From positions 1,798,001-1,862,000 of the forward strand of contig JAAROD010000093.1 of assembly GCA_012274445.1 (NCBI GenBank): DNA of 64,000 nt. The letters run 5' to 3'. Below are positions 32,556 to 42,714 of this stretch, one piece after another. Every line of letters begins with the position of its first letter. Within the stretch, counting starts at the first letter, position 1. The stretch is from Sclerotiophoma versabilis (Eukaryota; Ascomycota; Dothideomycetes; Pleosporales; Didymellaceae). The notes under the pieces were generated by a model, which saw only the letters and a program-made list of their open reading frames with translations, searched no databases and had not been told where the DNA came from. Both the position numbers and the translations under genes were made by a program.

Positions 32556-33878
32556 ATGTTCAGCAGCCGGGTCACGTGCCATATGGCGCAGAAGACGTCT
32601 GCCCGTACTTTCGCTACCGTTAACACCGCATCGAGGAACCATAAGATTGTTGTGGTCGGCGCTGGTGCAGCCGGCTCCTCAATCTCGCATCAGCTTCTTC
32701 GCACCGGAAAGTTTCAGGCGGAGGATATCGCCGTAGTCGACCCAGCCGAGTACCACCACTACCAGCCAGGATGGACACTTGTTGGTGGCGGACTTAAGAA
32801 AAAGGAGGACCTCAAGCAGCCACTTGCACCAATTCTTGACCCCAAGCTGAAGCTCTACGCGAACAGCGTCGGTAGCTTCACACCAGAGGACAACAGCATA
32901 ACTCTTAGTAACGGCGACAAGCTGAACTACGAGCATCTTGTCGTTGCTCCCGGCATCAAGGTCGATACAAGTAGTATAGCTGGTCTGCCTGAAGCGCTTG
33001 CCGATTCTTCATCCAACGTCTCGACTGTCTACACATACGAGACATGTGACAAAGCTGCCCGCGACATCCAGGCCTTCAAGAAGGGAACAGCAATCTTCAC
33101 ACAGCCCGCAGGCGTCATCAAATGCGCCGGAGCACCACAAAAGGTCATGTGGCTAGCATGGGACCGCTGGTCAAATGCTGGTCTCTACAAGAAGAACGAC
33201 TCGAACTCTGCCATCAATATTTCCTTCGCCACCGGTTTGCCAACCATGTTCGGTGTGCCCAAGTACGCTACTGCTCTCGAGAAGCTGCGTGTTGAGCGCG
33301 GTATCGAAGGACTCTTCGCCCACGACCTGATTTCTATCAATGGTCAGACTGCTACGTTCAAGACTGGCTCCGGCGAAAAGGTCGAGAAGAAGTTTGACTT
33401 ACTGCACGCAGTCCCGAAGATGGGCCCGCATGCGTTCGTCAAGGAGAGCGCTCTTGCCGACGCTGCTGGATACGTCGATGTCGACAACGCCACACTTCGC
33501 CACAAGAAATACTCCAACGTCTGGTCCGCAGGTGACGCTTCGTCTCTCCCAACCTCCAAGACAGCTGCCGCAGTTACCGCACAGGCACCCATTCTTGTTT
33601 CCAACATCTTGAAGTCGCTCCAAAACCAGCAACAAGAGCTCAGCGCAGACTACGATGGCTACACATCTTGCCCGTTGACTACTGGGGAGAAGGAGGTTCT
33701 GCTTGCAGAGTTCAAGTACGGTGGTGTACCTAAGGAGACGTTCGGCCGCATTTTGGGTCTAGATCAGGGTGTCCCGCGAAAGGCTTTCTACTACCTCAAG
33801 AAGGACTTCTTCCCGTGGGTTTACCAGAACTACATGGTCAAGGGACAGTGGGGTGGACCTAAAGGTTTCATGAAGTAG
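32556..33878 (+). CDS. Sulfide:quinone oxidoreductase, mitochondrial, 440 aa
   Basis: The start is the ATG at 32556; the longer frame begins at a GTG. The N-terminus (MFSSRVTCHMAQKTSARTFA) is a typical mitochondrial presequence. The FAD-binding GxGxxG reads VVVGAGAAGSS (33-43), and the second FAD motif VWSAGDASSLPTSKT is at 322-336. The redox cysteines are C190 (GVIKCAGAPQK) and C372 (GYTSCPLTT), as in human SQOR and fission yeast Hmt2. The C-terminus has amphipathic aromatic segments (YYLKKDFFPWVYQNYM) suited to membrane and quinone contact. It oxidises H2S to a sulfane sulfur on glutathione or another acceptor and passes electrons to ubiquinone at the inner membrane. Its divergent neighbour would consume the persulfide. 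Confidence 0.95.
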   Translation: MFSSRVTCHMAQKTSARTFATVNTASRNHKIVVVGAGAAGSSISHQLLRTGKFQAEDIAVVDPAEYHHYQPGWTLVGGGLKKKEDLKQPLAPILDPKLKLYANSVGSFTPEDNSITLSNGDKLNYEHLVVAPGIKVDTSSIAGLPEALADSSSNVSTVYTYETCDKAARDIQAFKKGTAIFTQPAGVIKCAGAPQKVMWLAWDRWSNAGLYKKNDSNSAINISFATGLPTMFGVPKYATALEKLRVERGIEGLFAHDLISINGQTATFKTGSGEKVEKKFDLLHAVPKMGPHAFVKESALADAAGYVDVDNATLRHKKYSNVWSAGDASSLPTSKTAAAVTAQAPILVSNILKSLQNQQQELSADYDGYTSCPLTTGEKEVLLAEFKYGGVPKETFGRILGLDQGVPRKAFYYLKKDFFPWVYQNYMVKGQWGGPKGFMK

Positions 33879-34363
33879 ATCATGAGTAGGAAATGGGCTG
33901 CTAGAAGACTGAGAGGAGCAACCGACGGGAATTCGCAAAAGTATAAGATACCATGTACGCCATAGAACATTCACAGAGCCACGTTAAAGATCCGTTGAGA
34001 ACAAAAATGTATATTTTCCTCAACATGCCTACTAACTGTCCTGTCAGGCGCGATTGGAACATGCATAACTGCGCTGTTCCAGCAAGAACTACAAAGCGTC
34101 ACATACCTATGATGTGGCCCCGTTCTAGCAGGTTTGAGATGGCGCTTGAGGACGCGCAATACTTGTCATGCTTGCTTTCACCTCCGCTCGTTTGACCAGA
34201 AACAAACCGCGACAAAGCAGCATGGTACTCAAAAGTCAGGCGGCTGCCTGCTCTTGGTTCTTTAGCACATCCGTCCTGCAACTTTCTTAGCTTTAACAGC
34301 ATCTTCTCGAGCAGCAATAATCGCAAATTTGCCGTATCCTCGTCCGCCTTCACTCGAGCTCAC
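33879..34363. other. Spacer after the SQR gene
   Basis: 485 bp with the SQR 3' flank and the promoter of the next plus-strand gene. No gene seen. Confidence 0.5.
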
Positions 34364-35278
34364 ATGCCATCACCGGTACGTCCCCACGGAACTCCTCCTC
34401 CATCCCGCAACTTTTCCCATCCCCACCGCCAACGCGCGCCAACTCTGTCCCCGGAACAAGACCAGTATAGTTCACACATGGCGCCCAACGAATCGCGGCA
34501 CATGCTTCCATTGTCTAGCAGGATCTTCTCACGCAGCACCTCCAACCTGAATCTGCACTCGGAACGGCACTCAAGAGAGGACTTTGACTTATCCTACAGC
34601 TCGCTGCGCCGCCCAGGAACAGCACACACAGCGACTTCATCGTACTCCACGCCCGACCTGACAGCCACCGCACTCCCACAATATCATCCGCCTGTTCCAC
34701 AAATTCCTCAGCAGTTCGGCGGCCCAGGTCCGGCTCAGATCAATCCGCCTAGTCTGTGGAGGATAGTCAAGTCTCCGCCACAATCGCCAACTAAGAGCGC
34801 GCAGAGCGGGAAGGGAAGCAGCTGGCGCAGGCTGAAAGTGAAAGTGAAGAGAGTATTCAGTTTCGGACGGCAGAGAAAGTGCAATTCAGTCCAGAATGAA
34901 GGTGGCAGAGGACCTATGGTCATTGGGGAACCGTACAACTTCGAACACAAGGAGACATTTGGCCACCAGCCGCTGAGAACAGCCGGGACAACTGTTGTGG
35001 GTGCGACGACGCTGGTTGGAGGCAATAATGGTGAGAGCTGGGGTGTGAGCATGGGTCATAGCCTGGGCGGTGGACTAGCGGACAGAGCAAATGCTGGGTA
35101 CGGTGGTGGAGCAGGTGTAATAGGTGGAGGTTTGGGTGGAAGAGCAGTTTATAGAGGGCTAGGTAACCTAGATGTCGACGGAACGGCCGTTTCGGATGAT
35201 GGGGACAGCACCTGGGAAGACTACGAGGCGACGAGACTGTTCACTCCAAATCAGAACAATCTGGGACAGAGGGCTTGA
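34364..35278 (+). CDS. Low-complexity protein with CRIB-like motif, 304 aa
   Basis: No known family is recognised overall. The N-terminal 140 residues are Pro/Ser/His-rich and probably disordered. A basic patch (WRRLKVKVKRVFSFGRQRK, 154-172) is followed by VIGEPYNFEHKETFG at 186-200. This resembles the Cdc42/Rac-binding CRIB consensus I-S-x-P-x2-4-F-x-H-x2-H-V-G: I, P, F, H and G are kept, while S, H and V are changed. A basic stretch before a CRIB motif is usual and binds membrane phosphoinositides. The C-terminal 100 residues are Gly-rich with an acidic end. The role could be a small GTPase effector or adaptor in polarity (inference). A spurious match in a low-complexity protein is possible. 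Confidence 0.65.
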   Translation: MPSPVRPHGTPPPSRNFSHPHRQRAPTLSPEQDQYSSHMAPNESRHMLPLSSRIFSRSTSNLNLHSERHSREDFDLSYSSLRRPGTAHTATSSYSTPDLTATALPQYHPPVPQIPQQFGGPGPAQINPPSLWRIVKSPPQSPTKSAQSGKGSSWRRLKVKVKRVFSFGRQRKCNSVQNEGGRGPMVIGEPYNFEHKETFGHQPLRTAGTTVVGATTLVGGNNGESWGVSMGHSLGGGLADRANAGYGGGAGVIGGGLGGRAVYRGLGNLDVDGTAVSDDGDSTWEDYEATRLFTPNQNNLGQRA

Positions 35279-35874
35279 TGCTCCTAATAAAGAGCTTAAG
35301 TTGAGTCGTACTTTGGGGCTTTCAGTCGATGTGTCGTGGGCGGCGTCATTTTGTAAACACGCCTGAACTACTAGGTCTTGCATCTGTATTCGCTTAGACG
35401 TACTGCCACCATACATGGAACACTTTTGTAGGAGCTGTTGGGTATAATTATGGATCATGAATATGTATTGTTTTATCGAAGATGTTCGTACTCATGGAGG
35501 GTGACCACTATAAATACGCGCGCACGAGCTATGCAAGCTTGTGACAGGAGCCTTTCTTAGCGACCAGTAATGAAGCAACCTAGAAATCTGCTTGTAAATC
35601 TCGGTAGAGTGCACACAATACGCCAAAAATCAAAAACAGCAAGACATGCTGTATCGCGCCGCAGCTGCATTAATCACGCTGACTGTTGGTTTGTATGTAC
35701 TGACCAGGCGCTGCTAGACTCATCGCTCCGATTCTCTCTACTCGTTTCCACACCCATATATCCAAAGGGGTTATCTCAAATACAAACGCCACTGCTATGC
35801 AAACATATGCATTCATCTCCTTGTTTATGTTCCGAGTCTTTCAGTCGGTGTCGAACAGGAGCTAGCTGCCATGA
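35279..35874. other. Spacer up to the transposon insertion site
   Basis: 596 bp with one 126-codon plus-strand frame (35570-35950) that runs into the transposon TIR and has no recognisable content. No gene called. Confidence 0.4.
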
Positions 35875-35927
35875 TACCGTGCCCGTGCACCTCGTGGGCC
35901 GGGTCAGCGAACGGGCCACCCCACCAC
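35875..35927. repeat. Pogo/Fot1 left terminal inverted repeat
   Basis: Begins TACCGTGCCCGTGCACC and ends CCACCAC. It is the reverse complement of 50939-50991. The first TA is the presumed target duplication. Confidence 0.93.
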
Positions 35928-36029
35928 CTTTTGCAGCCCACCAACAGTGAGATTATTGAGCCACGTATAGTTGATAAAACGATACAATTTTTTGGTGGAA
36001 TACTCTATAGACCTATGCGACAGATTGTC

Positions 36030-36813
36030 TCACCCAAATCTACTTGGTAAAGCAATCTTGCGGCCACGGCTGTTGTATGTAGGTGGGGGAGCTGGGGAAC
36101 GCTGGTCGGCAACAGGACGACTACGCGCAGCACCACCACCACGTTTCTTAGTTGAATTTGACTGCAGCTGCTGTGAGGCCTTGCGCTTGCCTGTTTGAGG
36201 CAATTTTATAGCTTTAGCAGCGTTGTGAGCTTGCTTTTGACGCTCTCTCTCAGCTTTGCGTTTGGCTACTTCAGCAGCCTTCACAGCCTTGATTCTTTCA
36301 CGCTCTTCTTTCTCTCTTGCCCGCCTCTCACGCTGTTGTTGCTTCTGCTTTTCTCGGAGGAGCTTCTGGTTGTGTTGTAGCTTACGCCGAGTAGCTTTCT
36401 CAGCCTCTACCTGTTCTTGGTAGGCTTCATTAGCAGCGTCACGTGCGTCAGCTTCCTTCTTTGACCCAGGACTCTACCACTTGGCTCCCCCATGCCACTT
36501 AACATCGTGAGCGTATAACGGTAATACTTTCTTCTTATCCTTTACCTTCTCCTTCTCTGCAAGGGCCTTTTTCATACTATCTAGCTCATGCTGTGCAAGC
36601 TCTAATTGCACATGAAGCTGGTGAATGATCTGTTCTAGTGCCCTAAGCTTATTACTACTATCTTCCTTCACAGCACTCCGTAATAACGACTTTGCTTTCA
36701 GCCAGTTTGGCTCTTCTGGTGCAGCTGAAGGTCCAGTTTGTAGTGGAGGTGTTGTAACAGGTGGAGGAGTTGGTGGTTTGAATCGGTTGAGTATAACGTC
36801 GGCGTTGGGTGGG
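36030..36813 (-). pseudogene. C-terminal half of the pogo/Fot1 transposase
   Basis: The frame resumes after the LINE insertions at PPNADVILNRFKPPTPPP. A coiled-coil-like segment follows (LRALEQIIHQLHVQLELAQHE). One TAG after GAKW (36474-36476) interrupts it, where a Trp is likely. The rest is a Lys/Arg/Glu-rich charged tail ending in NSRGRKIALPSRFG, as is usual for this transposase group. The stop lies at 36030-36032. Confidence 0.85.
36801..36813. repeat. LINE target-site duplication, copy 1 of 4
   Basis: ggcgttgggtggg. It is followed at once by the TTGG tail of copy A. Its outer side reads into the transposase codons NADVILN. Confidence 0.85.
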
Positions 36814-37231
36814 TTGGTTGGTTGGTTGGTATTCATTTTACGTCTGTTGATGGGGATTAAGTCCGCCATCTCGCCTCCCGAAGGGCATATACGACGTGCT
36901 AAGCTATGGAATTACAGTGCTGACACACTACCTTAGAAAGCATTTCTTGCCTGCGCGGGTATTGCTACCATTTCAGAACTACAGCTCCCCGTCCAGTTGG
37001 AGAGGCTGAGCGATGTGTGTACAATAAGGTGATTTCCTTGCATTTTGAGGCATCTATGTGCCAAGAGAGAGAGAGAGGGTGAGTATGTATGTGTGCGCGT
37101 AGGGAGAGGGGGGAGGAGGGGTGAGGGGAAAGGGTAAGAGAGGTAGACGGGTGGGGAGTACTGCAGCTGTTGTGCTGGACCTACCACTGCTAGGTGCTGC
37201 ATTGCTTGCTGCTGTTGCAGGACTGCAAGAG

Positions 37232-40200
37232 CTAGCGGGGGCAGATCTTGGTGTAGTACTGTGAAAGTTTGACAAAGGCTTCAAAGGCCTCTGGCTCCCT
37301 TATTAGTACTGCAGTGTACGCTAGGCCATCGGCCTGGCTGGACGGCGGTATAGGTGGTCGAAGTGGCCATCTGCTAAAGCTCCCTAGGGTCTTGCGGCAG
37401 AGCGCGAGGTGCTCTGGTGTCTTGTCCTGTCCGCATGAGCAGGTGAGGTTTGCATCCTTGTGGCTGTACTTTCGATGATACCAGGCGAAATCCCCATGTC
37501 TAGATCGGATAGAGAGTAGCCTGGCTAAGGTGGCTCTTGGTAGGTCTAGCTCCTTTGGACTGCTGCGTGGCGCATAGTCCAAGTCCCAGCTCTTGTACCA
37601 TTTTGAGAGCTTAGTCTTCCTGTCAGACCACCAGGTCTGTTGTGTGTGCCGTAGTATCTTGCGGGCGACTGACTTGTTGCCCGAGAGTGTAGGCATGGCA
37701 GCTTTTCCAGTTGCGGGTGATGGGTGCTGGGCTTCTAGGTTGGCTAGTCTGTCTGCTGCCTCGTTCCCTTCGATGCCTAGGTGTCCCGGGGCCCATTTGA
37801 TAGAGACGTCGTGTGTCTCCATGGCACCATGGCACTCCAGAAAGGCCCATTGAGAGGTAGGGGGTGCGTCGCCCCTAAGGCACCAAATTACTGAGGTGCT
37901 GTCTATGCACAGCCAGATTCGGCGGGTGCGAAGCGCTGGTTGTCTTATAGTATGCTGGAGGCCTCTCCACGCTCCTATTGCCTCAGCGTCAAAGACGTGT
38001 GAGGTAGGGTGGAGTGATCCGCGTCCAGTCTGGAGTTGTTTTCCGTCTTGATACACTGCAAAGCCGTAGGTGACCCGCTTTTCTCCTTCCTTGGTGTACT
38101 GTTCAGAGCCATCTGAGAAGATAGTGACATCTAGTGGTGAGAGCTGGGCCCACCATTGGTTGAAAGCCTTAGCTGCAGTCTTCTTGTCTATGCCGAGCGT
38201 CGGGTCTGTTCGGCAGCCAGTCGAGTAGTGAGGGGCTATGAGTGTAGTCCTAGGAATCTCTGGTAGAAGAGATGCCATCTGTTGGACTTTAGTCTTGACT
38301 CGCTGGGGTTGTCCAGTTTTTACGCCCCTGTTTACTACATGTACCGATGTGCGTCTAGTAAGGGGGTGTTCTGCATCTGTGGTGCGTAGATGGGTTGCAA
38401 ATCTGAGTTTAGCTTGCTCTAGTGCTACTGCTGCTGGTAGCAGTCCAGCATCTCGGAAGAGTGCAGCTGTAGGGGTTGTTCTCCACGCTGGTAGAATGCC
38501 CCGTGCTGCTATAGCCAGTGTCTTGTCTATAGCAGCCACGTGCCATCCAACATAGGCGCTGACCTCTTGTGGCCTGTCTGGCTTAAGTGTATGCGGTTGT
38601 TTGGTGCGGCCTCTGTACCAGCACTCGGTCCCATATAGGAGCGATGGGTACACACAGGCAATAGTAGCCTTGCGGAGGGAGCCGGCTGGTGGTCCATAGG
38701 TAGTCCTAGCCAGACTGCGAATGTGATAGGCTACCTTGGCAGCTTTTGCAGTGCGCGCGGCTACATGTCGTCTAAAGGTGAGTCTGCGGTCGAACCACAC
38801 TCCTAACCAACGCAGGGCTGGCTGGCTGTGCTCTCCGCCTGGGAGGATAGGGTGGATTGTGAGCTGCTCATCTACCACACAGGGAGGGGCATAGCTGCTC
38901 CGCTGTCTGGTCAGGTGGATCATTTCCTGCTTTTCTGGAGCAAAAGTGACCTTGTTGGCCTCTCCCCATGCTCTGATCTGCCTCAGGTCTGATGCTAGGA
39001 GCTCAACGTTGTCGTCCATAGAGTGTGAAGCCCGGTATAGACATATGTCGTCTGCGTATCCAAACCTCCGTTCTGTATCCATGGATAGTAGCTCAGCTAG
39101 ATACAGCGTGTACAGGACAGGAGAGAGAGGCGACCCTTGGGGTGTGCCACAGGCGACAGGGTAGCTAGGGGTGGTGACCTGGCCAAGGCGAACTTGGACC
39201 CTCCGGTCAGTGAGGAATGAGTCTACAAAGAGTATGGTCCTTTGTGACCAGCCCTGCTGGGCCATACGGTGTAGCAGGCGGTTCTTGAGGAGCGCGTCAA
39301 AGGCGCCTTGGACATCAAGGGTGACCATAGTGACATGTTTTCCAAGTACCCATGCGGCTTCAGTGTCGTGGGTGAACGCTGCAGTGAGGTCAGTTGCAGA
39401 GCGCTTTGGAAGCGCGCCGCCATGCTGGGGGCTGAGGATCTTGTGTGTCATGGCGGTCCATGCAATTCGTCTAGCCACTGTTCGTTCGAGTCCCTTCCCA
39501 ATGCAGGAGAGAAGCGCTATAGGTCTCCAGGAGCGCGGTGATGTTCGGTCTGTCTTCCCTGCCTTAGGTATCATGGCTACCTCAGCGAGCTTCCACTGTG
39601 CTGGGAAGTGGTTGAGCTCAAGGCATCGCTGAAAGATCCTTCGTACGAGCTCCCCAGCCTGAGCCCAGCAGGCGCGGAGTAGTCGCACAGTAGAGCGATC
39701 AGTGCCTGGTGAGGTGCTTGAGACCCCTACCGTGTTTCGTTCAGCTTCCTCTAGTGAGATGTGTGTGCTCCATGGGAGGGTGTCTGCGTTCTCCTGGTCT
39801 GGGCAGTGCCCAAGGTCATCCTCTGCTGTGTACCGGTTGAGGACTTCTTCTCGAAGGGCCTCTGCCTTCTCTAGGGGGTCTGATATTGTCCTGTTGTTGA
39901 CAATGAGAGGACTGTCCTGGTTCTCTGGTGTGAGCTTGTGCCAGGCAATGATCTTGAACAGGTCCTTATCGTCCTTGGCGTTGTCAATGACATGCCTCCA
40001 GTACTGCCTTTTCGCCTGTCGGACTGTAGTCTTGAAGGCCTGTCTCTCTTCCTGTAGACTGTCAGAGCAGAGCTGTCTAGCATGCTTGTAGGTCTGGTAG
40101 GCAGTCTTGCACTCCTTGGTCCACCATGGTGCAGCGCGGCCTTCCTTGCGGTTGAGCTTGCCTGCTGTCTGAACGGAGTGCTGTATAGTCTCTGTGAGCA

Positions 40201-41065
40201 GCGTGACGCATTCATCTAGTTGTCCTGTATCCTGTGTTGCAAGCGGGTCTGGGATGTTTTGGACACCTATTTCTACTAGCCCAGTAAACTTAGGTAGGCT
40301 TGCCTCTGGGACTCTGTAGTGGTGCTGTTCTAGGTGCGGAGTGCCTGGAGTGGAGAGAGGCACAAAAGTTACTATTGTCTCGTGGTCTGAGCCGCTGTGC
40401 ATGCTAGCATCAACAGCAGAGTGGGCGAATGGGATGTTAGAGAAGGTAAGGTCAAGGACGTGGCCAGCGCAGTGTGTTGGCTGCCCTGGCACACCGATGT
40501 AGTCCATAGAAGCGCTAGCAGCCCATCCGGCTAGCTCCACACCTCCGTTGGCTGCAGTGATGGTAGGCTCAAAGGATTCATGTCTAGCATTAAAGTCTCC
40601 TCCCACAAGGCAGAGTTGAGGAGGTATAAGATGTGTGACGTACTGAATAACGTGCGGGGTGTGTGGTTGTCTGTAACAGTTAAGTATCGCCACTCCATTT
40701 ACTACAGCCCAGAGCATGTCTGGGTGGTGGAGGCTCTCTCTAGCCTGGTATCGTAGGCGGTGTCCTTTGCGGATGTATGTCATTACCCTAGGGCGGGCTG
40801 ATCCTGGCGTATTAGGGTTGTCCCATGTGCTGATAGGTGCTAGGTGTGTAAAGCCAGGGTGTGTAGAAGTTCTGGAGTTAGCACATGTAAAAGGCTCTTG
40901 AACACACACAACATCTATGCCCTTCTGAAAAGCCGCCTCTAGTATTGTGATGTGCCAAGGTGAGCTCCTGCTAACATTGGCCCAGCATACACGAAGTTGT
41001 TTGCTTGGTGGGCTGGGCTGTTGATGCCTGTCGTAGGCTAGGGTGTTGTGGGGGTGTTCTAGCAT
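37232..41065 (-). CDS. LINE copy A ORF2, EN-RT-RNase H polyprotein, 1277 aa
   Basis: An N-terminal APE-type endonuclease (about 25-260) shows VCVQEP, GGDFNARHE and SGSDHE. Reverse transcriptase (about 490-770) shows PISP-like ground plan motifs MIPKAGK, GTPQGSPLSPVLY and the catalytic FGYADDICLY. RNase H (about 985-1120) has FSDGSEQ, DAEAIGA, CIDST and KWAPGHLGIEGNEAAD. A C-terminal Cys/His segment (HKDANLTCSCGQDKTPEHLALC) follows. EN, RT and RNase H in this order define Tad1/I-group LINEs. It nicks DNA and copies element RNA by target-primed reverse transcription. No stops or frameshifts are present, so it may be active. Confidence 0.93.
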   Translation of the reverse strand: MLEHPHNTLAYDRHQQPSPPSKQLRVCWANVSRSSPWHITILEAAFQKGIDVVCVQEPFTCANSRTSTHPGFTHLAPISTWDNPNTPGSARPRVMTYIRKGHRLRYQARESLHHPDMLWAVVNGVAILNCYRQPHTPHVIQYVTHLIPPQLCLVGGDFNARHESFEPTITAANGGVELAGWAASASMDYIGVPGQPTHCAGHVLDLTFSNIPFAHSAVDASMHSGSDHETIVTFVPLSTPGTPHLEQHHYRVPEASLPKFTGLVEIGVQNIPDPLATQDTGQLDECVTLLTETIQHSVQTAGKLNRKEGRAAPWWTKECKTAYQTYKHARQLCSDSLQEERQAFKTTVRQAKRQYWRHVIDNAKDDKDLFKIIAWHKLTPENQDSPLIVNNRTISDPLEKAEALREEVLNRYTAEDDLGHCPDQENADTLPWSTHISLEEAERNTVGVSSTSPGTDRSTVRLLRACWAQAGELVRRIFQRCLELNHFPAQWKLAEVAMIPKAGKTDRTSPRSWRPIALLSCIGKGLERTVARRIAWTAMTHKILSPQHGGALPKRSATDLTAAFTHDTEAAWVLGKHVTMVTLDVQGAFDALLKNRLLHRMAQQGWSQRTILFVDSFLTDRRVQVRLGQVTTPSYPVACGTPQGSPLSPVLYTLYLAELLSMDTERRFGYADDICLYRASHSMDDNVELLASDLRQIRAWGEANKVTFAPEKQEMIHLTRQRSSYAPPCVVDEQLTIHPILPGGEHSQPALRWLGVWFDRRLTFRRHVAARTAKAAKVAYHIRSLARTTYGPPAGSLRKATIACVYPSLLYGTECWYRGRTKQPHTLKPDRPQEVSAYVGWHVAAIDKTLAIAARGILPAWRTTPTAALFRDAGLLPAAVALEQAKLRFATHLRTTDAEHPLTRRTSVHVVNRGVKTGQPQRVKTKVQQMASLLPEIPRTTLIAPHYSTGCRTDPTLGIDKKTAAKAFNQWWAQLSPLDVTIFSDGSEQYTKEGEKRVTYGFAVYQDGKQLQTGRGSLHPTSHVFDAEAIGAWRGLQHTIRQPALRTRRIWLCIDSTSVIWCLRGDAPPTSQWAFLECHGAMETHDVSIKWAPGHLGIEGNEAADRLANLEAQHPSPATGKAAMPTLSGNKSVARKILRHTQQTWWSDRKTKLSKWYKSWDLDYAPRSSPKELDLPRATLARLLSIRSRHGDFAWYHRKYSHKDANLTCSCGQDKTPEHLALCRKTLGSFSRWPLRPPIPPSSQADGLAYTAVLIREPEAFEAFVKLSQYYTKICPR

Positions 41066-42714
41066 GATGATGGCGGGTCATCGCTCATGCTGGCGTCTTC
41101 TCTCTCCGAGGTGGACGGGTCAGTGTGGATAGTTGGTTGTGGACGAATGCTGCCGGCAGACAGTTGTCCTACATTAAGGTTTCTCTGGCCTGTGGCCGCC
41201 CGCCTTGGTCTCTTTTCTCTGCTCGCAGTAGAAGAGGATGTGTAGGAGGCAGCAGTTGTAGGAAGTGAAGCCCTGCCCTCTCCAACTTGCCTCTGGGTGG
41301 AAGGGCGGGGAGGCTCTGTCTCTGATGCCTCTAAGGGAGTAGTCTCAGGCTGAAGTGTAGCCTGTCTACGGCTCTCTTCAACTGTCCTGTAGAGGTGTTG
41401 CTGTGCTATCTTGCCTGCGCGACGGATAGCCTTTATCTCAGTCTTTGTGGGCTTGATGATGTGTCCACGAACCCGACGAGGGGCAGCAGGGCAGTTAGAG
41501 TGGCCAGCTGGATGAGGGCCGTGACAGTTAGCACACACAGCTTTGTGGGGGCAACTGTCCCCGTACTGTCCTTGGTGTCTATCCGTACGGTCACCGCACT
41601 GTGCACAGCGGGCTACTCGGGTACAGCGGGCAGCGTTGCAGTAGCCCTGGCAGCCTGGGTTATGTCGCTGTATGGTTGGGTGTTTGTGGATCTTCTTTGA
41701 AAACTGGCTGGTGCCAAAGAGCTGGAACGAACGGACTGGCTCTTTGTATGAAACAATCCAGGTAGTGAGGCCATTCTGATTCGCCCCATGCCGTGAGGTC
41801 CTGCAGCTGACTGGCTGCTTGCCTGTTTGCGAGTAGACCTCTTCCTCTACCAGCTGGGTAGTGGTCGGTAGTTCTGTGCCGTCGAGGGCCCGGAAAGAGC
41901 TGGGTACTCCTTGTACCGCGTAGTTGATCCAGTGTTCTGGGATCCTCACCGCGTCTCCGTCTAGCGTCCTTACTAGAAGTCCCTGGTTTTCTTGAGTTAG
42001 GAGTTGCTCCCGAATTCTCTGGTTTGCTGGGGTAATCGCCCAGCCTGTGTTGATTGGTGATGCCGTAGGTATGTCTCTAAGGGTGATTCCTTCTATGCTT
42101 TTGCAAATTGCCTGCCTCACTGCAAAGGGTGAGGGTTGTCGCAGTCGTGTTGCTGGGTTAGAGATGGATATGAAGATTCGATTGTCTTCTTTTGGCTTAG
42201 CTGGCGGGCTAGGCCGAGACCTAGCAGGGTTCAGGGGTTGGTTGCCACCCCTATCTGAGTTTTGGGGGTCTCTGGCTACGTCCGCCCAAGAGCGGCGTCC
42301 CGACTCTTGGCTCCTGGGGTTGCTGTGACTGGTGTCACTGCTCCAGCGAGAGCTAGAAGGAGAGTTGCTTAGATTGAGAGAGGTTAGAGCCTGGATAACT
42401 CTCTGCTGCAGTTCCTCAGCAATCTTGGCTTCTTGCGGGTTAGTGTAACTCGCTGCGTGTTGGTCTGCCAATGTTGCAAAAGCCGTAGTGATAGTGTTCC
42501 AGAGCTGGGCAGTTTTCTGAGTCTCAGCGATGTGGCGTTGAACAGCATCAGAGACTCGAGGTTTGGGAGCACCCCCACCGGGGTTCTGGCTGCGCAGAAG
42601 GGGTGCATGATGATGCACGTCCTCCTGGGGCCGTCTTGGGGCGCGTGTATACAGCTGCTGAGGGATCTCGTAGTCTGGGGACCCTGTGTGCTGGGAGGAG
42701 GGAGACTCTGCCAT
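41059..42714 (-). CDS. LINE copy A ORF1, gag-like protein, 551 aa
   Basis: The nucleic-acid-binding ORF1 of a Tad1-like retrotransposon. The N-terminal half is polar and Ser/Pro-rich. A middle region of mixed alpha/beta character (about 175-330) is followed by cysteine/histidine clusters at roughly 355-420: CNAARCTRVARCAQCGDRTDRHQG and CPHKAVCANCHGPHPAGHSNC, which read as zinc knuckles. The protein should coat the element RNA. The start is ATG 42714, the first in frame. The stop overlaps the ORF2 start in the heptamer ATGCTAG. Confidence 0.9.
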   Translation of the reverse strand: MAESPSSQHTGSPDYEIPQQLYTRAPRRPQEDVHHHAPLLRSQNPGGGAPKPRVSDAVQRHIAETQKTAQLWNTITTAFATLADQHAASYTNPQEAKIAEELQQRVIQALTSLNLSNSPSSSRWSSDTSHSNPRSQESGRRSWADVARDPQNSDRGGNQPLNPARSRPSPPAKPKEDNRIFISISNPATRLRQPSPFAVRQAICKSIEGITLRDIPTASPINTGWAITPANQRIREQLLTQENQGLLVRTLDGDAVRIPEHWINYAVQGVPSSFRALDGTELPTTTQLVEEEVYSQTGKQPVSCRTSRHGANQNGLTTWIVSYKEPVRSFQLFGTSQFSKKIHKHPTIQRHNPGCQGYCNAARCTRVARCAQCGDRTDRHQGQYGDSCPHKAVCANCHGPHPAGHSNCPAAPRRVRGHIIKPTKTEIKAIRRAGKIAQQHLYRTVEESRRQATLQPETTPLEASETEPPRPSTQRQVGEGRASLPTTAASYTSSSTASREKRPRRAATGQRNLNVGQLSAGSIRPQPTIHTDPSTSEREDASMSDDPPSSC

